Assembly: GCF_022414575.1 (NCBI RefSeq)
Contig: NZ_JADWYQ010000033.1
Coordinates: 15,232 to 79,231 of the forward strand
Origin: Streptomyces sp. MUM 178J
GTDB lineage: Bacteria; Actinomycetota; Actinomycetes; Streptomycetales; Streptomycetaceae
Reading direction: 5' to 3'
Length of the DNA: 64,000 bases
Shown here: piece by piece, positions 1 to 8,338 of the stretch
Layout: every line of letters begins with the position of its first letter
Position numbering within the stretch: the stretch's first letter is position 1
Program-made: the position numbers and the translations under genes
The notes under the pieces: generated by a model
The model's input: only the letters and a program-made list of their open reading frames with translations
Database searches by the model: none
Told to the model about the DNA's origin: nothing

Positions 1-330
1 GCCCATCCACTCCTCGGCCGCGCTCCGGGGGTCGTCCTCGCCGCGGACGTCGATGACCTCCAGGCGCCAGTCGGGCTCGGCGCCGACCGTCTGGCGGGGG
101 CCGTCCTCGGTGTCGAGGAAGCGGATGTGCAGCGCGTCCGCCTCGGCGGTCGTGCGCCGCAGCGCCTCCTCGAACAGGGCCGTGTCCACCGGGCCGTGGA
201 TCTCCAGGTACTCGGCGGCCCGGAAGATCGGGCTGTCGGGGGCGACCGCCTGCGCGAACCACACCCCTGCCTGAGCACCGGTCAGCGGGAGCAGTTCGTC
301 GCCGCCGGCAAAGGACTGAGACAGATCCAT
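1..330 (-). CDS. Non-ribosomal peptide synthetase, N-terminal condensation domain (partial)
   Basis: The gene starts with ATG at 328-330 on the minus strand and runs off the left edge, so only about 110 residues are visible. They begin MDLSQSFAGGDELLPLTGAQ and continue with a segment ending in PDSPIFRAAEYLEI and then a helix rich in Ala, Arg and Glu. This is the usual opening of an NRPS condensation domain (core C1, LPLTxAQxGxWF). The catalytic HHxxxDG motif lies beyond the window. A protein starting directly with a condensation domain accepts an upstream acyl or aminoacyl group. A pyrrolyl-carrier or diaminopropionate unit made by neighbouring genes could be its donor or extender, but that is inference. 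It is divergent from the prenyl synthase. Total length and module content cannot be seen. Confidence 0.85.
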   Translation of the reverse strand, partial: MDLSQSFAGGDELLPLTGAQAGVWFAQAVAPDSPIFRAAEYLEIHGPVDTALFEEALRRTTAEADALHIRFLDTEDGPRQTVGAEPDWRLEVIDVRGEDDPRSAAEEWMG

Positions 331-564
331 GATTCCTCGCCATCAACCTTCGGTCGCGCGGTGGTCGGACTCTCGCCGCACGGAGCAAAAGACAGTCATG
401 TGGTTTTCGGATGTGGACAGCGTCCGCCGCACTGTGCTGGAGACTAGTTCGGGCCCGCTCCACCGCTCTGGACAGCGGCTATACGCGAACCTGCCCCTTT
501 CCAGGCGCCCTTGGTTGTGCGAGAAATGGCGGGTTGAGGTCCCCCCGGAAGCAGGAGATCTGCC
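331..564. promoter_or_regulatory. Divergent intergenic region between the NRPS and prenyl synthase genes
   Basis: These 234 bases separate two divergently transcribed cluster genes and must hold both promoters. The only internal structure I see is a 9-base direct repeat, TGGACAGCG, at 414-422 and 469-477. The copies start 55 bases apart, five helical turns, so they lie on the same face of the DNA. SARP regulators, which this cluster encodes, bind direct repeats spaced in whole turns, but usually 11 or 22 bases, so the link is weak. I cannot assign -10 or -35 boxes with confidence. Confidence 0.4.
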
Positions 565-1632
565 ATGACCACATTCCTCCCGGAGAGCCACCAATTCTCC
601 GGCGTCACCGCCCACGAAGCCCGCAATCGCATTCTGGCCCGAGTTGAAAGACGTATTCAGGAATTCATTGCCGAGGAGCGTCGCGAATGGGCGGCGCTCA
701 ACCCGGATTCAACGGAGCTGATCGACTGCGTGGCCCGGATGGTGGGCAGCGGCGGCAAGCGCCTGCGCCCCGCCTTCTGCATCGCCGGCTACCTTGCCGG
801 CGGCGGCGATCCGGACTCCCAGGTCGTCGTGGACGCCGCCGCGGCCCTGGAACTGCTCCACACCTTCGCGCTGCTCCACGACGACGTCATGGACGACTCG
901 GAACTGCGCAGGAACGAACCCACCGCCCACGTGCTGCACTCCTCGCTGCACGAGCGCCGCGACTGGCGCGGTGAGCCCCGCCGGTACGGCGAGAGCGTGG
1001 CCGTACTCGCGGGCGACCTCGCACTGGTGTACGCGGAGCGGCTGCTGGCCGACTGCCCGCCGCACGCCCGCCGCACCTGGGGCGATCTGTGCACCGAGCT
1101 GATGATCGGCCAGTTCCTGGACGTGCGTGCCGCCGCGCGTTTCGACCCGGACCCCGAACTCTCCAGCTGGATCGCCCTGTTCAAGTCGGGCCGCTACACC
1201 GTCTACCGCCCGCTGGCCATGGGCGCCGAGCTCGCCGGAGCCGGTCACCTGCTGGACGCGTTCCGCACCTACGGGCTGGCCCTCGGTGAGGCGTTCCAGC
1301 TGCGGGACGACCTGCTCGACGCCTTCGGCAGCTCCGAGTCGACCGGTAAGCCGGCCCAGCTGGACTTCAAGCAGCACAAGATGACGCTGCTGATGTCGTT
1401 CGCCCTGCGCGGCAATGCGGAGGTCAGTGCCCTGGTCGGCGACGACCTGACCGCCGCGGACCCCCAGGAGCTGCACGACCTGCTGGTGCGCACCGGCTGC
1501 CGCGACGACGTCGAGGCGACCATCGACGAGCGCCTGCGTACCGCTCAGACGGCCGTTCAGGGCGTGCTCGACCCGGTCTGGTCGGCGGAGCTGTGCACCA
1601 TGGCCCATCAGGCTGCCCACCGCGACAGCTGA
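565..1632 (+). CDS. Class I polyprenyl diphosphate synthase, probably geranylgeranyl diphosphate synthase
   Basis: A trans-isoprenyl diphosphate synthase of 355 residues, joining isopentenyl diphosphate to an allylic primer. The visible motifs are GGKRLRP (substrate binding, about residue 71), the first Asp-rich motif DDVMD inside LLHDDVMDDSELRR, and the second, LRDDLLDAFG. The first motif has no two-residue insertion and has Phe at the fifth position upstream, the pattern of type I GGPP synthases; a farnesyl product cannot be excluded. A GGAGAT ribosome site precedes the ATG. It is followed 66 bases later by a glycosyltransferase on the same strand. The obvious consumer of its product is the terpene synthase at 12737-13759. 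Confidence 0.88.
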   Translation: MTTFLPESHQFSGVTAHEARNRILARVERRIQEFIAEERREWAALNPDSTELIDCVARMVGSGGKRLRPAFCIAGYLAGGGDPDSQVVVDAAAALELLHTFALLHDDVMDDSELRRNEPTAHVLHSSLHERRDWRGEPRRYGESVAVLAGDLALVYAERLLADCPPHARRTWGDLCTELMIGQFLDVRAAARFDPDPELSSWIALFKSGRYTVYRPLAMGAELAGAGHLLDAFRTYGLALGEAFQLRDDLLDAFGSSESTGKPAQLDFKQHKMTLLMSFALRGNAEVSALVGDDLTAADPQELHDLLVRTGCRDDVEATIDERLRTAQTAVQGVLDPVWSAELCTMAHQAAHRDS

Positions 1633-1698
1633 GCACCGCCCGCCCCCTGCGGGAGATCAGCCTCGCTCACCCTCATCCCCACGGAGGAAGGATCCTTC

Positions 1699-2850
1699 AT
1701 GCGCGTCCTGTGTACGGTCACCGGAAAGCCCTCGCACGCACGAGCCATGCTGCCGCTGGCCCGCGCTCTCGCGGATGCCCGTCATGAGGTGCTCGTCGTC
1801 GTACCGCCAGAGCTGACCCACGTCTTCACCGACGAGCCCGTCACGGTCCTCGGAGCGCTGCCTGCGCCCGGGGCCTCGTCCCGGGTGGGGCCGCAGCTGG
1901 CCGACACCTACCGGGCGCTGATCCCGGTCGCCCGTGATTTCGGGCCCGACCTGATCCTGCGCGACGGAACGGAGTTCGCGGCCTCTCTCGTCGGCGACGA
2001 ACTGGGTGTGCCGCACGTCCCGGTGCCCTCCGGCAGCGGCAACGTCTTTGACCCCGCCCTCGTCCTGAAGCCCCTGAACGAGCGGCGCGCCGAACTGGGT
2101 CTGGCCACCACGGAGGACCCCGCGGCGATCTTCCGCTACGGCCGGCTCGACTGCATGCCGCCCGAGCTGACGTTCATCGCCAACCCGACGCCTCACACCT
2201 TCGCCTACCGGCAGCCCGCCACGGTGACCCGTGACGAGCGCCTGCCGGAGTGGCTCGCGGACCTCCCCGCGGACAAGCCGCTGGCGGTGGCGGCGATCGG
2301 CACCGCCCTCCCGCAGTTCAAGGACCTGAACCCGGCCCAGTTCAACATTCCCGCCGCCCGGTGGCAGAAGCACAACCCGGTCTCGGTCCTCGACGCCATG
2401 GTCGCGGGCCTAGCCCGGGTCGACTGCGTCGCCGTGGTCGCCACCGGAGGCGTGCCGGTCCGCGAGGAGTCGCGCAGCCCCCACGTCCACCTGGTCGACT
2501 CCTTCGCGCAGCCGCTGCTGCTCCAGTGCGCGCAGCTGCTGCTGACCCACGGCGGCTACAACAGCATCCGCGAAGCCGTCGGGGCCGGTGTGCCCATGGC
2601 TGTCCTGCCCGTGTTCGGCGACCAGCCGAAGAACGCGGAGCGGGCGGAGGAACTCGGTCTGGGCGCCCGGGTCGAGGACGTCGACGCCGCGCAAGTGGCG
2701 AAGGCGTGCGACCGGGTCCTGCAGGACCCGGGCTTCACCGCGCGGGCCCGGCAGGCGCAGCGCCGGATGCTGGCCCTCCCGGGGGTCGCCGGCGCGGTGA
2801 AGGAACTGGAGCGGGTGGCGGCCTCCGGTACCCCGCTGCGGGAGTCCTGA
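1699..2850 (+). CDS. GT-B glycosyltransferase (family 1 / macrolide-glycosyltransferase type)
   Basis: A 383-residue GT-B glycosyltransferase, expected to move a nucleotide-activated sugar onto a small-molecule hydroxyl in the cytoplasm. The N-terminal Rossmann half opens MRVLCTVTGKPSHARAMLPLA, the acceptor-domain start typical of natural-product glycosyltransferases. The donor-domain signature near residues 275-320 contains LLTHGGYNSIREAVGAGVP followed by GDQPKNAERAEELG, equivalent to the HGG...GxP...DQ..NA block of the family. A very strong ribosome site (GGAGGAAGGA) precedes the ATG. No deoxysugar-forming genes are visible here, so the donor may be a common NDP-hexose or be made outside the window. 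The gene ends at a strong palindromic terminator. Confidence 0.88.
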   Translation: MRVLCTVTGKPSHARAMLPLARALADARHEVLVVVPPELTHVFTDEPVTVLGALPAPGASSRVGPQLADTYRALIPVARDFGPDLILRDGTEFAASLVGDELGVPHVPVPSGSGNVFDPALVLKPLNERRAELGLATTEDPAAIFRYGRLDCMPPELTFIANPTPHTFAYRQPATVTRDERLPEWLADLPADKPLAVAAIGTALPQFKDLNPAQFNIPAARWQKHNPVSVLDAMVAGLARVDCVAVVATGGVPVREESRSPHVHLVDSFAQPLLLQCAQLLLTHGGYNSIREAVGAGVPMAVLPVFGDQPKNAERAEELGLGARVEDVDAAQVAKACDRVLQDPGFTARARQAQRRMLALPGVAGAVKELERVAASGTPLRES

Positions 2851-2861
2851 CGACCTTCCCG

Positions 2862-2899
2862 CATGGGGAAGCCCCGCCGGCCGGCGGGGCTTCCCCATG
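2862..2899. terminator. Bidirectional terminator, perfect 19-bp arms
   Basis: A 38-base perfect palindrome running from CATGGGGAAG to CTTCCCCATG, with no unpaired loop bases beyond the central steric limit. It lies between the converging glycosyltransferase (ends 2850) and oxygenase (ends 2929), so it can stop transcription from both sides. There is no U-tract, as is common in Streptomyces. Confidence 0.85.
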
Positions 2900-2928
2900 T
2901 GCTGCCGCCGCGACGAGCGGCGGTACGG

Positions 2929-3870
2929 CTACGACATCGCGACGAGGATCCGGCGCTGCCCGGTGAACGCCCGGCGGCCGTGCGCCACAGCGACGTTGTC
3001 GACGAACAGCAGGTCGCCCACCTCCCAGTCCACGTTGACGGCCATCTTCATGCCCACTTCCTGGACATGGGTGATGTACTCGGCCGGGATCGGGCTGCCG
3101 TCCGCGAAGTAGGCGTTCTGCGGCAGTTCGTCCTCGGGCACGATCTCGGCCATCGCGGCCGCGTCCTCGCCGAGGCCTGCAGTGTGCCACTGGTCGGCCT
3201 GGTTGAACCACACCTCCGTGCCGGTGACGGGGTGCTTGAGCGTGGCCTGGCGCACCTGGGTCACCCGGAGGGTGCCGTCCGGCAGCCAGCTCCACTCGGC
3301 CTCGGCCCGGTCCAGGAACGCCTCGGTCTCGGCGCGGTCGTCGGTCTCGAAGGTCGCCTGCCAGCTCTTGCCGAAGCCCATGCCGTCGTGCAGGTTCTGC
3401 GTGTACCGGACGCCGGCCTGGAAGGCCTCGCGGACCTCGGGGTCGATGGAGTCCAGCCAGAGCTTGCCGTCGACCACCGGGGTGGCACCGCCCGTGGCGG
3501 CCGCGATGTCGCAGAAGAAGAGGATCCGCGAGGGCCAGGCGTGCGCGTACGACATCTCGTTGTGCATGGAGATCTCGAACTCCGCCGGGTACTCCGTGGA
3601 GGTGTACAGGTTGCGGCCGACCTTGGTGCGCGGCGAGTTGCCGTGGACGTAGGCCAGCCGGTCGGGCAGCAGCAGGTCGGCCACGCCGTCGTAGCTGTCG
3701 CCGGACACGCCGAAGCCGCGGAAGACCACCGCGCGCGACTCCACGAGGAGGTCACCCGGGTCGGTGGCTCGGAGGTACTCCGCCAGGCCCTCGGGGCTCG
3801 CGGACACACCGGCGTCGGCGGGCCGGATGATCCGGGGCGCCCAGGCGGATTCGGTCTTCGGGTTGCTCAC
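2929..3870 (-). CDS. Fe(II)/2-oxoglutarate-dependent oxygenase, TauD/SyrP-like
   Basis: A 313-residue member of the TauD/clavaminate-synthase-like oxygenases, which use Fe(II), O2 and 2-oxoglutarate to hydroxylate or desaturate. The metal triad is visible as H-x-E in ISMHNEMSY (about residue 102) and the distal His in VAVAHGRRAF, with the 2OG-binding Arg ten residues later. Glu in place of the usual Asp is typical of members acting on free or carrier-bound amino acids (clavaminate synthase, AsnO, VioC). The GTG start has GAAAGGATC upstream. It is the last gene of the minus-strand operon that begins at 10016. A beta-hydroxylated amino acid unit is a reasonable guess; the substrate is unknown. 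Confidence 0.85.
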   Translation of the reverse strand: MSNPKTESAWAPRIIRPADAGVSASPEGLAEYLRATDPGDLLVESRAVVFRGFGVSGDSYDGVADLLLPDRLAYVHGNSPRTKVGRNLYTSTEYPAEFEISMHNEMSYAHAWPSRILFFCDIAAATGGATPVVDGKLWLDSIDPEVREAFQAGVRYTQNLHDGMGFGKSWQATFETDDRAETEAFLDRAEAEWSWLPDGTLRVTQVRQATLKHPVTGTEVWFNQADQWHTAGLGEDAAAMAEIVPEDELPQNAYFADGSPIPAEYITHVQEVGMKMAVNVDWEVGDLLFVDNVAVAHGRRAFTGQRRILVAMS

Positions 3871-3900
3871 GTTGGATCCTTTCGGTGAAGCGGTGATGAG

Positions 3901-4716
3901 TCAGTCGCGGGTGCCGAAGCGGGGCGGGCGGCGCTCCCGGAAAGCCGCCACCGCCTCGTGCACGTCGGGCGAGTTGGCGGCGACGACCTGGGTGGGTCCC
4001 TCCCGTTCGAGGGCGACGGCCAGCGAGGGGGCGTCGACGTTGCTCTGGAGCACCTGCTTGGTGAGGGCCACCGACAGGGGGCTGTTGGCCGCGATCTCCT
4101 CGGCCAGGGCCAGGGCATCCGCCCGCACGGCACCGGGGGCGGACAGCCGACTCGCCAGCCCGCGCTCGACGGCCTCGGCGGCCCCGACGACCCGGCCGCT
4201 GAGCATCACGTCCGAGGCGAAGCCCAGGCCGGTCAGCCGCGGCAGCAGCCACGACGCGCCCATGTCGCCGCCGGACAGGCCCATCCTGACGAACGAGGCG
4301 CAGAAGCGGGCTCCCGGATCCGCCAGGCGGATGTCGGCGGCCAGCGCGAGGGAGAGCCCGGCGCCGGTCGCGGTCCCGTCGACGGCGGCGATCACGGCCT
4401 GGGGGATGTCCCGCAGGCCGGTGACGGCCGCCGCCTGGCGCTGGAGCAGGGCCAGCAGTTCGAGCGGTGGCAGGCCCGCGATGCGGCCCACCTCGGCTAT
4501 GTCGTAGCCCGCACAGAACGATCCCCCGGCGCCGTCCAGGACAAGGACCCGCGCCGAGGGGTCCGACCGCAGCCGGGCGCACAGCGCCGTCAGCCGTGCG
4601 AACAGGTCCTCGTCCAGGGCGTTCCTGCGGGCGGGCCGGTTCAGGGTGGCGGACACCACGCCCGGTGCGGGCCGGCTCACCAGGAGGGACGGCTCGCCGG
4701 GTTCAGACCGGTTCAT
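3901..4716 (-). CDS. Enoyl-CoA hydratase/isomerase family protein (crotonase fold)
   Basis: A 271-residue crotonase-superfamily protein. Oxyanion-hole segments are visible as GSFCAGYDI (about residue 65) and DGTATGAGLSLALAADIRLA (about residue 110), followed by the helix SGGDMGASWLLPRL, which carries the acidic residue of the active-site region. An in-frame extension upstream exists, but the protein aligns with the family from the ATG at 4716, which overlaps the esterase end by 14 bases. It lies in the operon with a carrier protein, an adenylation domain and an acyl-CoA-dehydrogenase-like enzyme, so hydration or isomerisation of an unsaturated thioester intermediate is likely. The exact reaction is not predictable. 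Confidence 0.85.
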   Translation of the reverse strand: MNRSEPGEPSLLVSRPAPGVVSATLNRPARRNALDEDLFARLTALCARLRSDPSARVLVLDGAGGSFCAGYDIAEVGRIAGLPPLELLALLQRQAAAVTGLRDIPQAVIAAVDGTATGAGLSLALAADIRLADPGARFCASFVRMGLSGGDMGASWLLPRLTGLGFASDVMLSGRVVGAAEAVERGLASRLSAPGAVRADALALAEEIAANSPLSVALTKQVLQSNVDAPSLAVALEREGPTQVVAANSPDVHEAVAAFRERRPPRFGTRD

Positions 4717-5539
4717 GGGCGGCTTCCTCCTGTGACGGCAGTCCCGCCAGGCGGCGTTCCACGAATTCCAGCGAGGCGGGCAGCGCACGGTCCACGAACT
4801 GCCAGTCGTGTCCGCCTGGCCGCTCGTGGTACTCCAGGTCGTGGCCCCGCTGGTACAGGGCGTCGCGCACCCTGCGGTTCATGGCCAGCATCCGGCCGTG
4901 GTCCTCCGTCCCGACGTCCAGGTAGAGGGCGGGGGGCGGGCTCGCGCCGTCCAGCCCGATCAGCCGGTACGGGTCGTAGCGGCGCCGGGTCCGGCTACCC
5001 GGCGGCCCCCAGACCCGCTCGTGCGCCTCCACCGTGGGCATGGCGAATCCGGGGTCCCCGCGGAACGTCGCGTAGGGGTCGCCGATCCTGTGCGGGGCCT
5101 CGAACGCCCCTGCGTGCGAGGCCACCGCGCCAAACAGGGCGGGGTGGCGCAGTCCGAGGAACAGTGCGGTGGCGCCGCCCATCGAGAAGCCGCCGACAGC
5201 ACGGCCCGCCCTGGTGGGGAGCGTGTTGAACCGTTCGTCGATGGCCGGTACGAGCTCGTGGATGAGGTGGTCCTCGTACCGCAGGCCAGCGTGGTCGTTG
5301 ACGAACCAGCGGCGGCCGCTCTGCGGCAGGACGACGATGGTCCCGCTCTCGGCGAGGTGGTCGACGAGGCGGGTGTTGACCAGCCAGGTATCCTTGTTTC
5401 CTCCGTAGCCGTGAAGCAGGTACAGCACTCGGTGGCCGGCTCCGTGCGCGCTGTAGGCGCCGGGCAGGACGACGTTGACGCCCTTGTCCCGGCCGAGCAG
5501 CGGGCTCGGCAGGCGCAGCGTGAGCACGTGGGCGGTCAT
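4703..5539 (-). CDS. Alpha/beta-hydrolase, putative esterase family
   Basis: A 278-residue esterase of the S-formylglutathione-hydrolase/antigen-85-like family. The nucleophile elbow is GGFSMGGA (Ser about residue 125), the acid lies in YLDVGTEDHGR, and the catalytic His is in PGGHDWQF near the C terminus. The oxyanion-side motif LLHGYGGN is near residue 44. No signal peptide is visible, so it probably acts in the cytoplasm. A GGAGG ribosome site precedes the ATG, which overlaps the adenylation-domain stop (ATGA). Members can hydrolyse or transfer acyl groups, so it could release or move a carrier-bound acyl group, or trim an ester on the final product. The role is inferred from context only. 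Confidence 0.83.
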   Translation of the reverse strand: MTAHVLTLRLPSPLLGRDKGVNVVLPGAYSAHGAGHRVLYLLHGYGGNKDTWLVNTRLVDHLAESGTIVVLPQSGRRWFVNDHAGLRYEDHLIHELVPAIDERFNTLPTRAGRAVGGFSMGGATALFLGLRHPALFGAVASHAGAFEAPHRIGDPYATFRGDPGFAMPTVEAHERVWGPPGSRTRRRYDPYRLIGLDGASPPPALYLDVGTEDHGRMLAMNRRVRDALYQRGHDLEYHERPGGHDWQFVDRALPASLEFVERRLAGLPSQEEAAHEPV

Positions 5540-7134
5540 ACTGCCTCCAGGGCGCCGCGGTCCGCACGGGTGGCCAGCGCACAGCGGTCGGTCTTGCCGG
5601 TGGAGGTCCGGGGGAATCCGTCCACGAGGTGGAACGCTCCGGGAACCATGTAGCGCGGCAGTTCCTCCAGGCAGCGCCCGCGCAGCTCGGCGGCCTCGGG
5701 CGCGGCCCCTTCGGCCGGGACCACGTACGCGTGCAGTTCCGTTCCGCCGTCGCCGTCGAGGACCGGGACGCACAGGGCCTCGTGCACCGAGGGCAGCGCC
5801 ATCAGGATGGCCTCGATCTCCTCCGGCTCGACGCGGTAGCCGCGGATCTTGACCATGTGGTCGCGGCGGCCGACGTAGGCGTAGCCCGACGGCCCCCGCG
5901 AGACGACCACGTCGCCCGTGCGGTGGGTACGGGAGAGCCCGGGACCGCCGTCGGCCAGGGCGTGCCCCCAGTAGCCGAGCATCACCGAGTCTCCGGTGAT
6001 GCAGAGTTCGCCCTCGGCGCCCGGGACGTCCGCGACCGGGTGGCCGTCGGCGTCGAGGAGGAGGGCCTCGGCGTACGGGCACGGTCGGCCGATCGGCGGC
6101 GGGCCGGTGCGGCCGGGGGCCAGGTCCGCCTCCGTGACCAGGTGGTGGGTGCACACGTTGGTCTCGGTCGGCCCGTAGAGGTTGTGCAGAGCCGCTTCCG
6201 GCAGGGCCGCGCGCAGCCGCCTCAGGTGCTTGAGCGCGAAGGGCTCGCCCGCGAACAGCACCGTCCGCAGGGGTGAGCCTTCGAGGAGTGCCCGGTTCTT
6301 CGCGTCGAGCATCCGGATCAGTGCGCCGGGTACCGAGTACCAGACGGTGATCCCCTCTCCGGCGACGAGCCGGTTCAGTGCCGGTCCCAGGGCCTTCTGG
6401 TGCTCGGGAACCAGGACGACGCAGGCCCCGGCGCTCACGGCGGCGAAGACGTCGAAGACCGACAGGTCGAAGTGGAGGGGGGCATGGGACGACAGCCGGT
6501 CTTGCGGACCCAGCCCGAACTCGGCCACGGCCCACTCGACGAACGCCAGGGCGTTGCGGTGGGAGAGCATGACGCCCTTGGGTGTCCCGGTGGAGCCCGA
6601 GGTGTAGAGGATGTAGGCCAGGTCGTCGGGTTCGACGGCCACCGGCGCGAACCCGCGCGGGACCTCGCGTTCGACCGCCTCGTCCCAGCCGATGCGGCGG
6701 ACGCCGTCGCCGGTGTACGGCGCGGCCGGTCCCCGGTCGGGGTCCTCGCCGAGGACCACCGTGGTCCGCGGCCCGGCGGCCGTGTCGGCCTTGCCGAGCA
6801 GTGCGAGCCGTGCCGCGTCGGTGATCAGGCAGGCCACGGCGCAGTCCGCGAGGATGAACGTGGCGCGCGCGGCGGGCACCGCCGGGTCCACGGGCACGTA
6901 GGCGGCGCCGCACTTGAGGACGGCGTGGACGGCGACGACCGTCTCGGCCGACTTGGGCATCCACAGGCCCACCCGGTCGCCGGGGCCCACGCCCGCCTCG
7001 CGCAGCGTGACGGCGAGGGCGCTCGCGGCCCGGTCCAGTTCGGCGTAGTCGGTCACCCTCCCGCGGTGGCGAACCGCCTCGGCCCGGGGCCGGGTCGCCG
7101 CGGCCCGGGTCAGCAGCTCATCGAGCGTGCGCAT
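5536..7134 (-). CDS. Free-standing NRPS adenylation domain, probably L-proline specific
   Basis: A 532-residue stand-alone adenylation enzyme that activates an amino acid as aminoacyl-AMP and loads a carrier protein. Core motifs are present: YILYTSGSTGTPKG (A3, about 174-187), HFDLSVFDVF (A4, 221-230), NLYGPTETN (A5, 318-326), the RTGD block (A7), RDHMVKIRGYRVEPEE (A8) and STGKTDR (A10 Lys). Aligned by eye to GrsA, the pocket residues are D223, L224, F227, Y266, L293, A295, L319, V327 and C328. As I recall, stand-alone proline-activating enzymes of pyrrole pathways (RedM, PltF, CloN4 type) read D-L-L-Y-L-A-L-V-C, so only the third position differs. It sits with a carrier protein and an acyl-CoA-dehydrogenase-like gene, the classical pyrrole-2-carboxyl set. 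Confidence 0.88.
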   Translation of the reverse strand: MRTLDELLTRAAATRPRAEAVRHRGRVTDYAELDRAASALAVTLREAGVGPGDRVGLWMPKSAETVVAVHAVLKCGAAYVPVDPAVPAARATFILADCAVACLITDAARLALLGKADTAAGPRTTVVLGEDPDRGPAAPYTGDGVRRIGWDEAVEREVPRGFAPVAVEPDDLAYILYTSGSTGTPKGVMLSHRNALAFVEWAVAEFGLGPQDRLSSHAPLHFDLSVFDVFAAVSAGACVVLVPEHQKALGPALNRLVAGEGITVWYSVPGALIRMLDAKNRALLEGSPLRTVLFAGEPFALKHLRRLRAALPEAALHNLYGPTETNVCTHHLVTEADLAPGRTGPPPIGRPCPYAEALLLDADGHPVADVPGAEGELCITGDSVMLGYWGHALADGGPGLSRTHRTGDVVVSRGPSGYAYVGRRDHMVKIRGYRVEPEEIEAILMALPSVHEALCVPVLDGDGGTELHAYVVPAEGAAPEAAELRGRCLEELPRYMVPGAFHLVDGFPRTSTGKTDRCALATRADRGALEAV

Positions 7135-8338
7135 GGGAGCCTCCCGCCGGGGCCGGGGCGCCGTGCGGGCGCGTGCCGGCGGTTTCGCGCGCGCGGGAGG
7201 TGAGGCCGAGCTTGTCGGCCATCACGAGCCGCTGCATGTCGGAGGTCCCGGAGGAGGTCCGGGTGCCGAGGGCGTCGCGCAGATTCCGTTCGATGTCCGT
7301 TTCGGTGGTGTAGCCGAGGCCTCCGTACACCTGCATGGCGTCGAGGAAGGTCTCGACGGCGGACTCGCTGGTCCGGAGCTGGGCCGCTTCGGCGAAGTAC
7401 GAGGGCATGCCCGCCATGAGGTCCCAGGCCGCGCGGTGGGTCAGCAGCCTGGCCTCGTCCAGGCGGATCTGCATCTCGACGATCCGGTTCGCCACCGACT
7501 GGAAGCGGCCGATGTTGCGCCCGAACTGGCTCCGGGTGCGGGCGTGGTGAACGCAGTCGTCGATCTGGCGGCGCATCGTGCCCAGCAGCGGCGCCAGGAT
7601 GAGCGTCCGCTCCCAGGCCATGGTGGTGTTGAGGATCCGCGAGCCCTGCTTCTCACCGCCGAGCCGCGCGGAGACCGGGACGCGGCAGCCGTTCAGGGTG
7701 ATCTCGCCCCAGGGGGCGGTGCGCAGTCCGGCCTTCTCGTACCGGGTCTCGACCGTCAGGCCGTCCTGCCCCCGTTCGACCAGGAAGGCGGTGACGCCGG
7801 TGAAACCGAGAGCGGGGTTGACGGTGGCGTAGACGAGGAAGACGTCGGCGATGGGGGCGTTGGTGACGAAGCGCTTGACTCCGTCCAGGACGTAGTGGTC
7901 GCCGTCCCGGCGGGCGGTGGCCGTCAGCGACAGGGCGTCGGAGCCGGCACCGGCCTCGGTGATCGCGTGGGCGCCAGCCATCCGGCCGTCGCAGAGCGCG
8001 CGCAGGTAGCGCTCCTTCTGCTCCCGGGAGCCGAACTGGGCGATCGGCACCTCCATGGCCCAGATGTGTGCGCCGAGCGCGATCATCAGGCCGTTGTCCC
8101 GGCAGCCGCCGCCCAGACCTTCCAGGGCGATCGCACAGGTCAGGGGGTCCAGCCCGAGCCCTCCGTACTCGACCGGTACGGGCAGGCCGAGGACGCCGGC
8201 CTCGGCGCAGCGCTGCCAGTCGCCGGGCTGGAGACCCCCGGTCCGGTCGCGTTCCTCGATGTCGGCGCCCAGGGTGGCGCCGAGGGAGTACAGCCGGTCG
8301 GCGAGCGCCGACTGCTCCTTCGTCGGAGCGAGGTTCAT
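7118..8338 (-). CDS. Acyl-CoA-dehydrogenase-like flavoprotein, probable prolyl-carrier dehydrogenase
   Basis: A 406-residue FAD-dependent acyl-CoA dehydrogenase fold. FAD- and substrate-contact segments are visible as AHAITEAGAGSDA and, in the C-terminal domain, QVYGGLGYTTETDIERNLRD followed by SGTSDMQRLVMA. The ETDIER...RD..GTRTSSGTS arrangement resembles oxidases that desaturate prolyl-S-carrier to pyrrolyl-2-carboxyl-S-carrier (PltE, RedW and Bmp3 types). Both ends overlap neighbours: its start shares ATGA with the TrpB-like stop, and its 3' end overlaps the adenylation gene start by 17 bases, so these genes are translationally coupled. Together with the adenylation and carrier genes it completes a pyrrole-forming set. 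An ordinary acyl-CoA substrate remains possible. Confidence 0.85.
   Translation of the reverse strand: MNLAPTKEQSALADRLYSLGATLGADIEERDRTGGLQPGDWQRCAEAGVLGLPVPVEYGGLGLDPLTCAIALEGLGGGCRDNGLMIALGAHIWAMEVPIAQFGSREQKERYLRALCDGRMAGAHAITEAGAGSDALSLTATARRDGDHYVLDGVKRFVTNAPIADVFLVYATVNPALGFTGVTAFLVERGQDGLTVETRYEKAGLRTAPWGEITLNGCRVPVSARLGGEKQGSRILNTTMAWERTLILAPLLGTMRRQIDDCVHHARTRSQFGRNIGRFQSVANRIVEMQIRLDEARLLTHRAAWDLMAGMPSYFAEAAQLRTSESAVETFLDAMQVYGGLGYTTETDIERNLRDALGTRTSSGTSDMQRLVMADKLGLTSRARETAGTRPHGAPAPAGGSHAHAR

Noticed and set aside
709..1620. Long minus-strand open frame opposite the prenyl synthase gene
   Set aside because: It is a mirror of GC-rich codon bias; it has no ribosome site and no family motif, while the plus strand has complete catalytic motifs.
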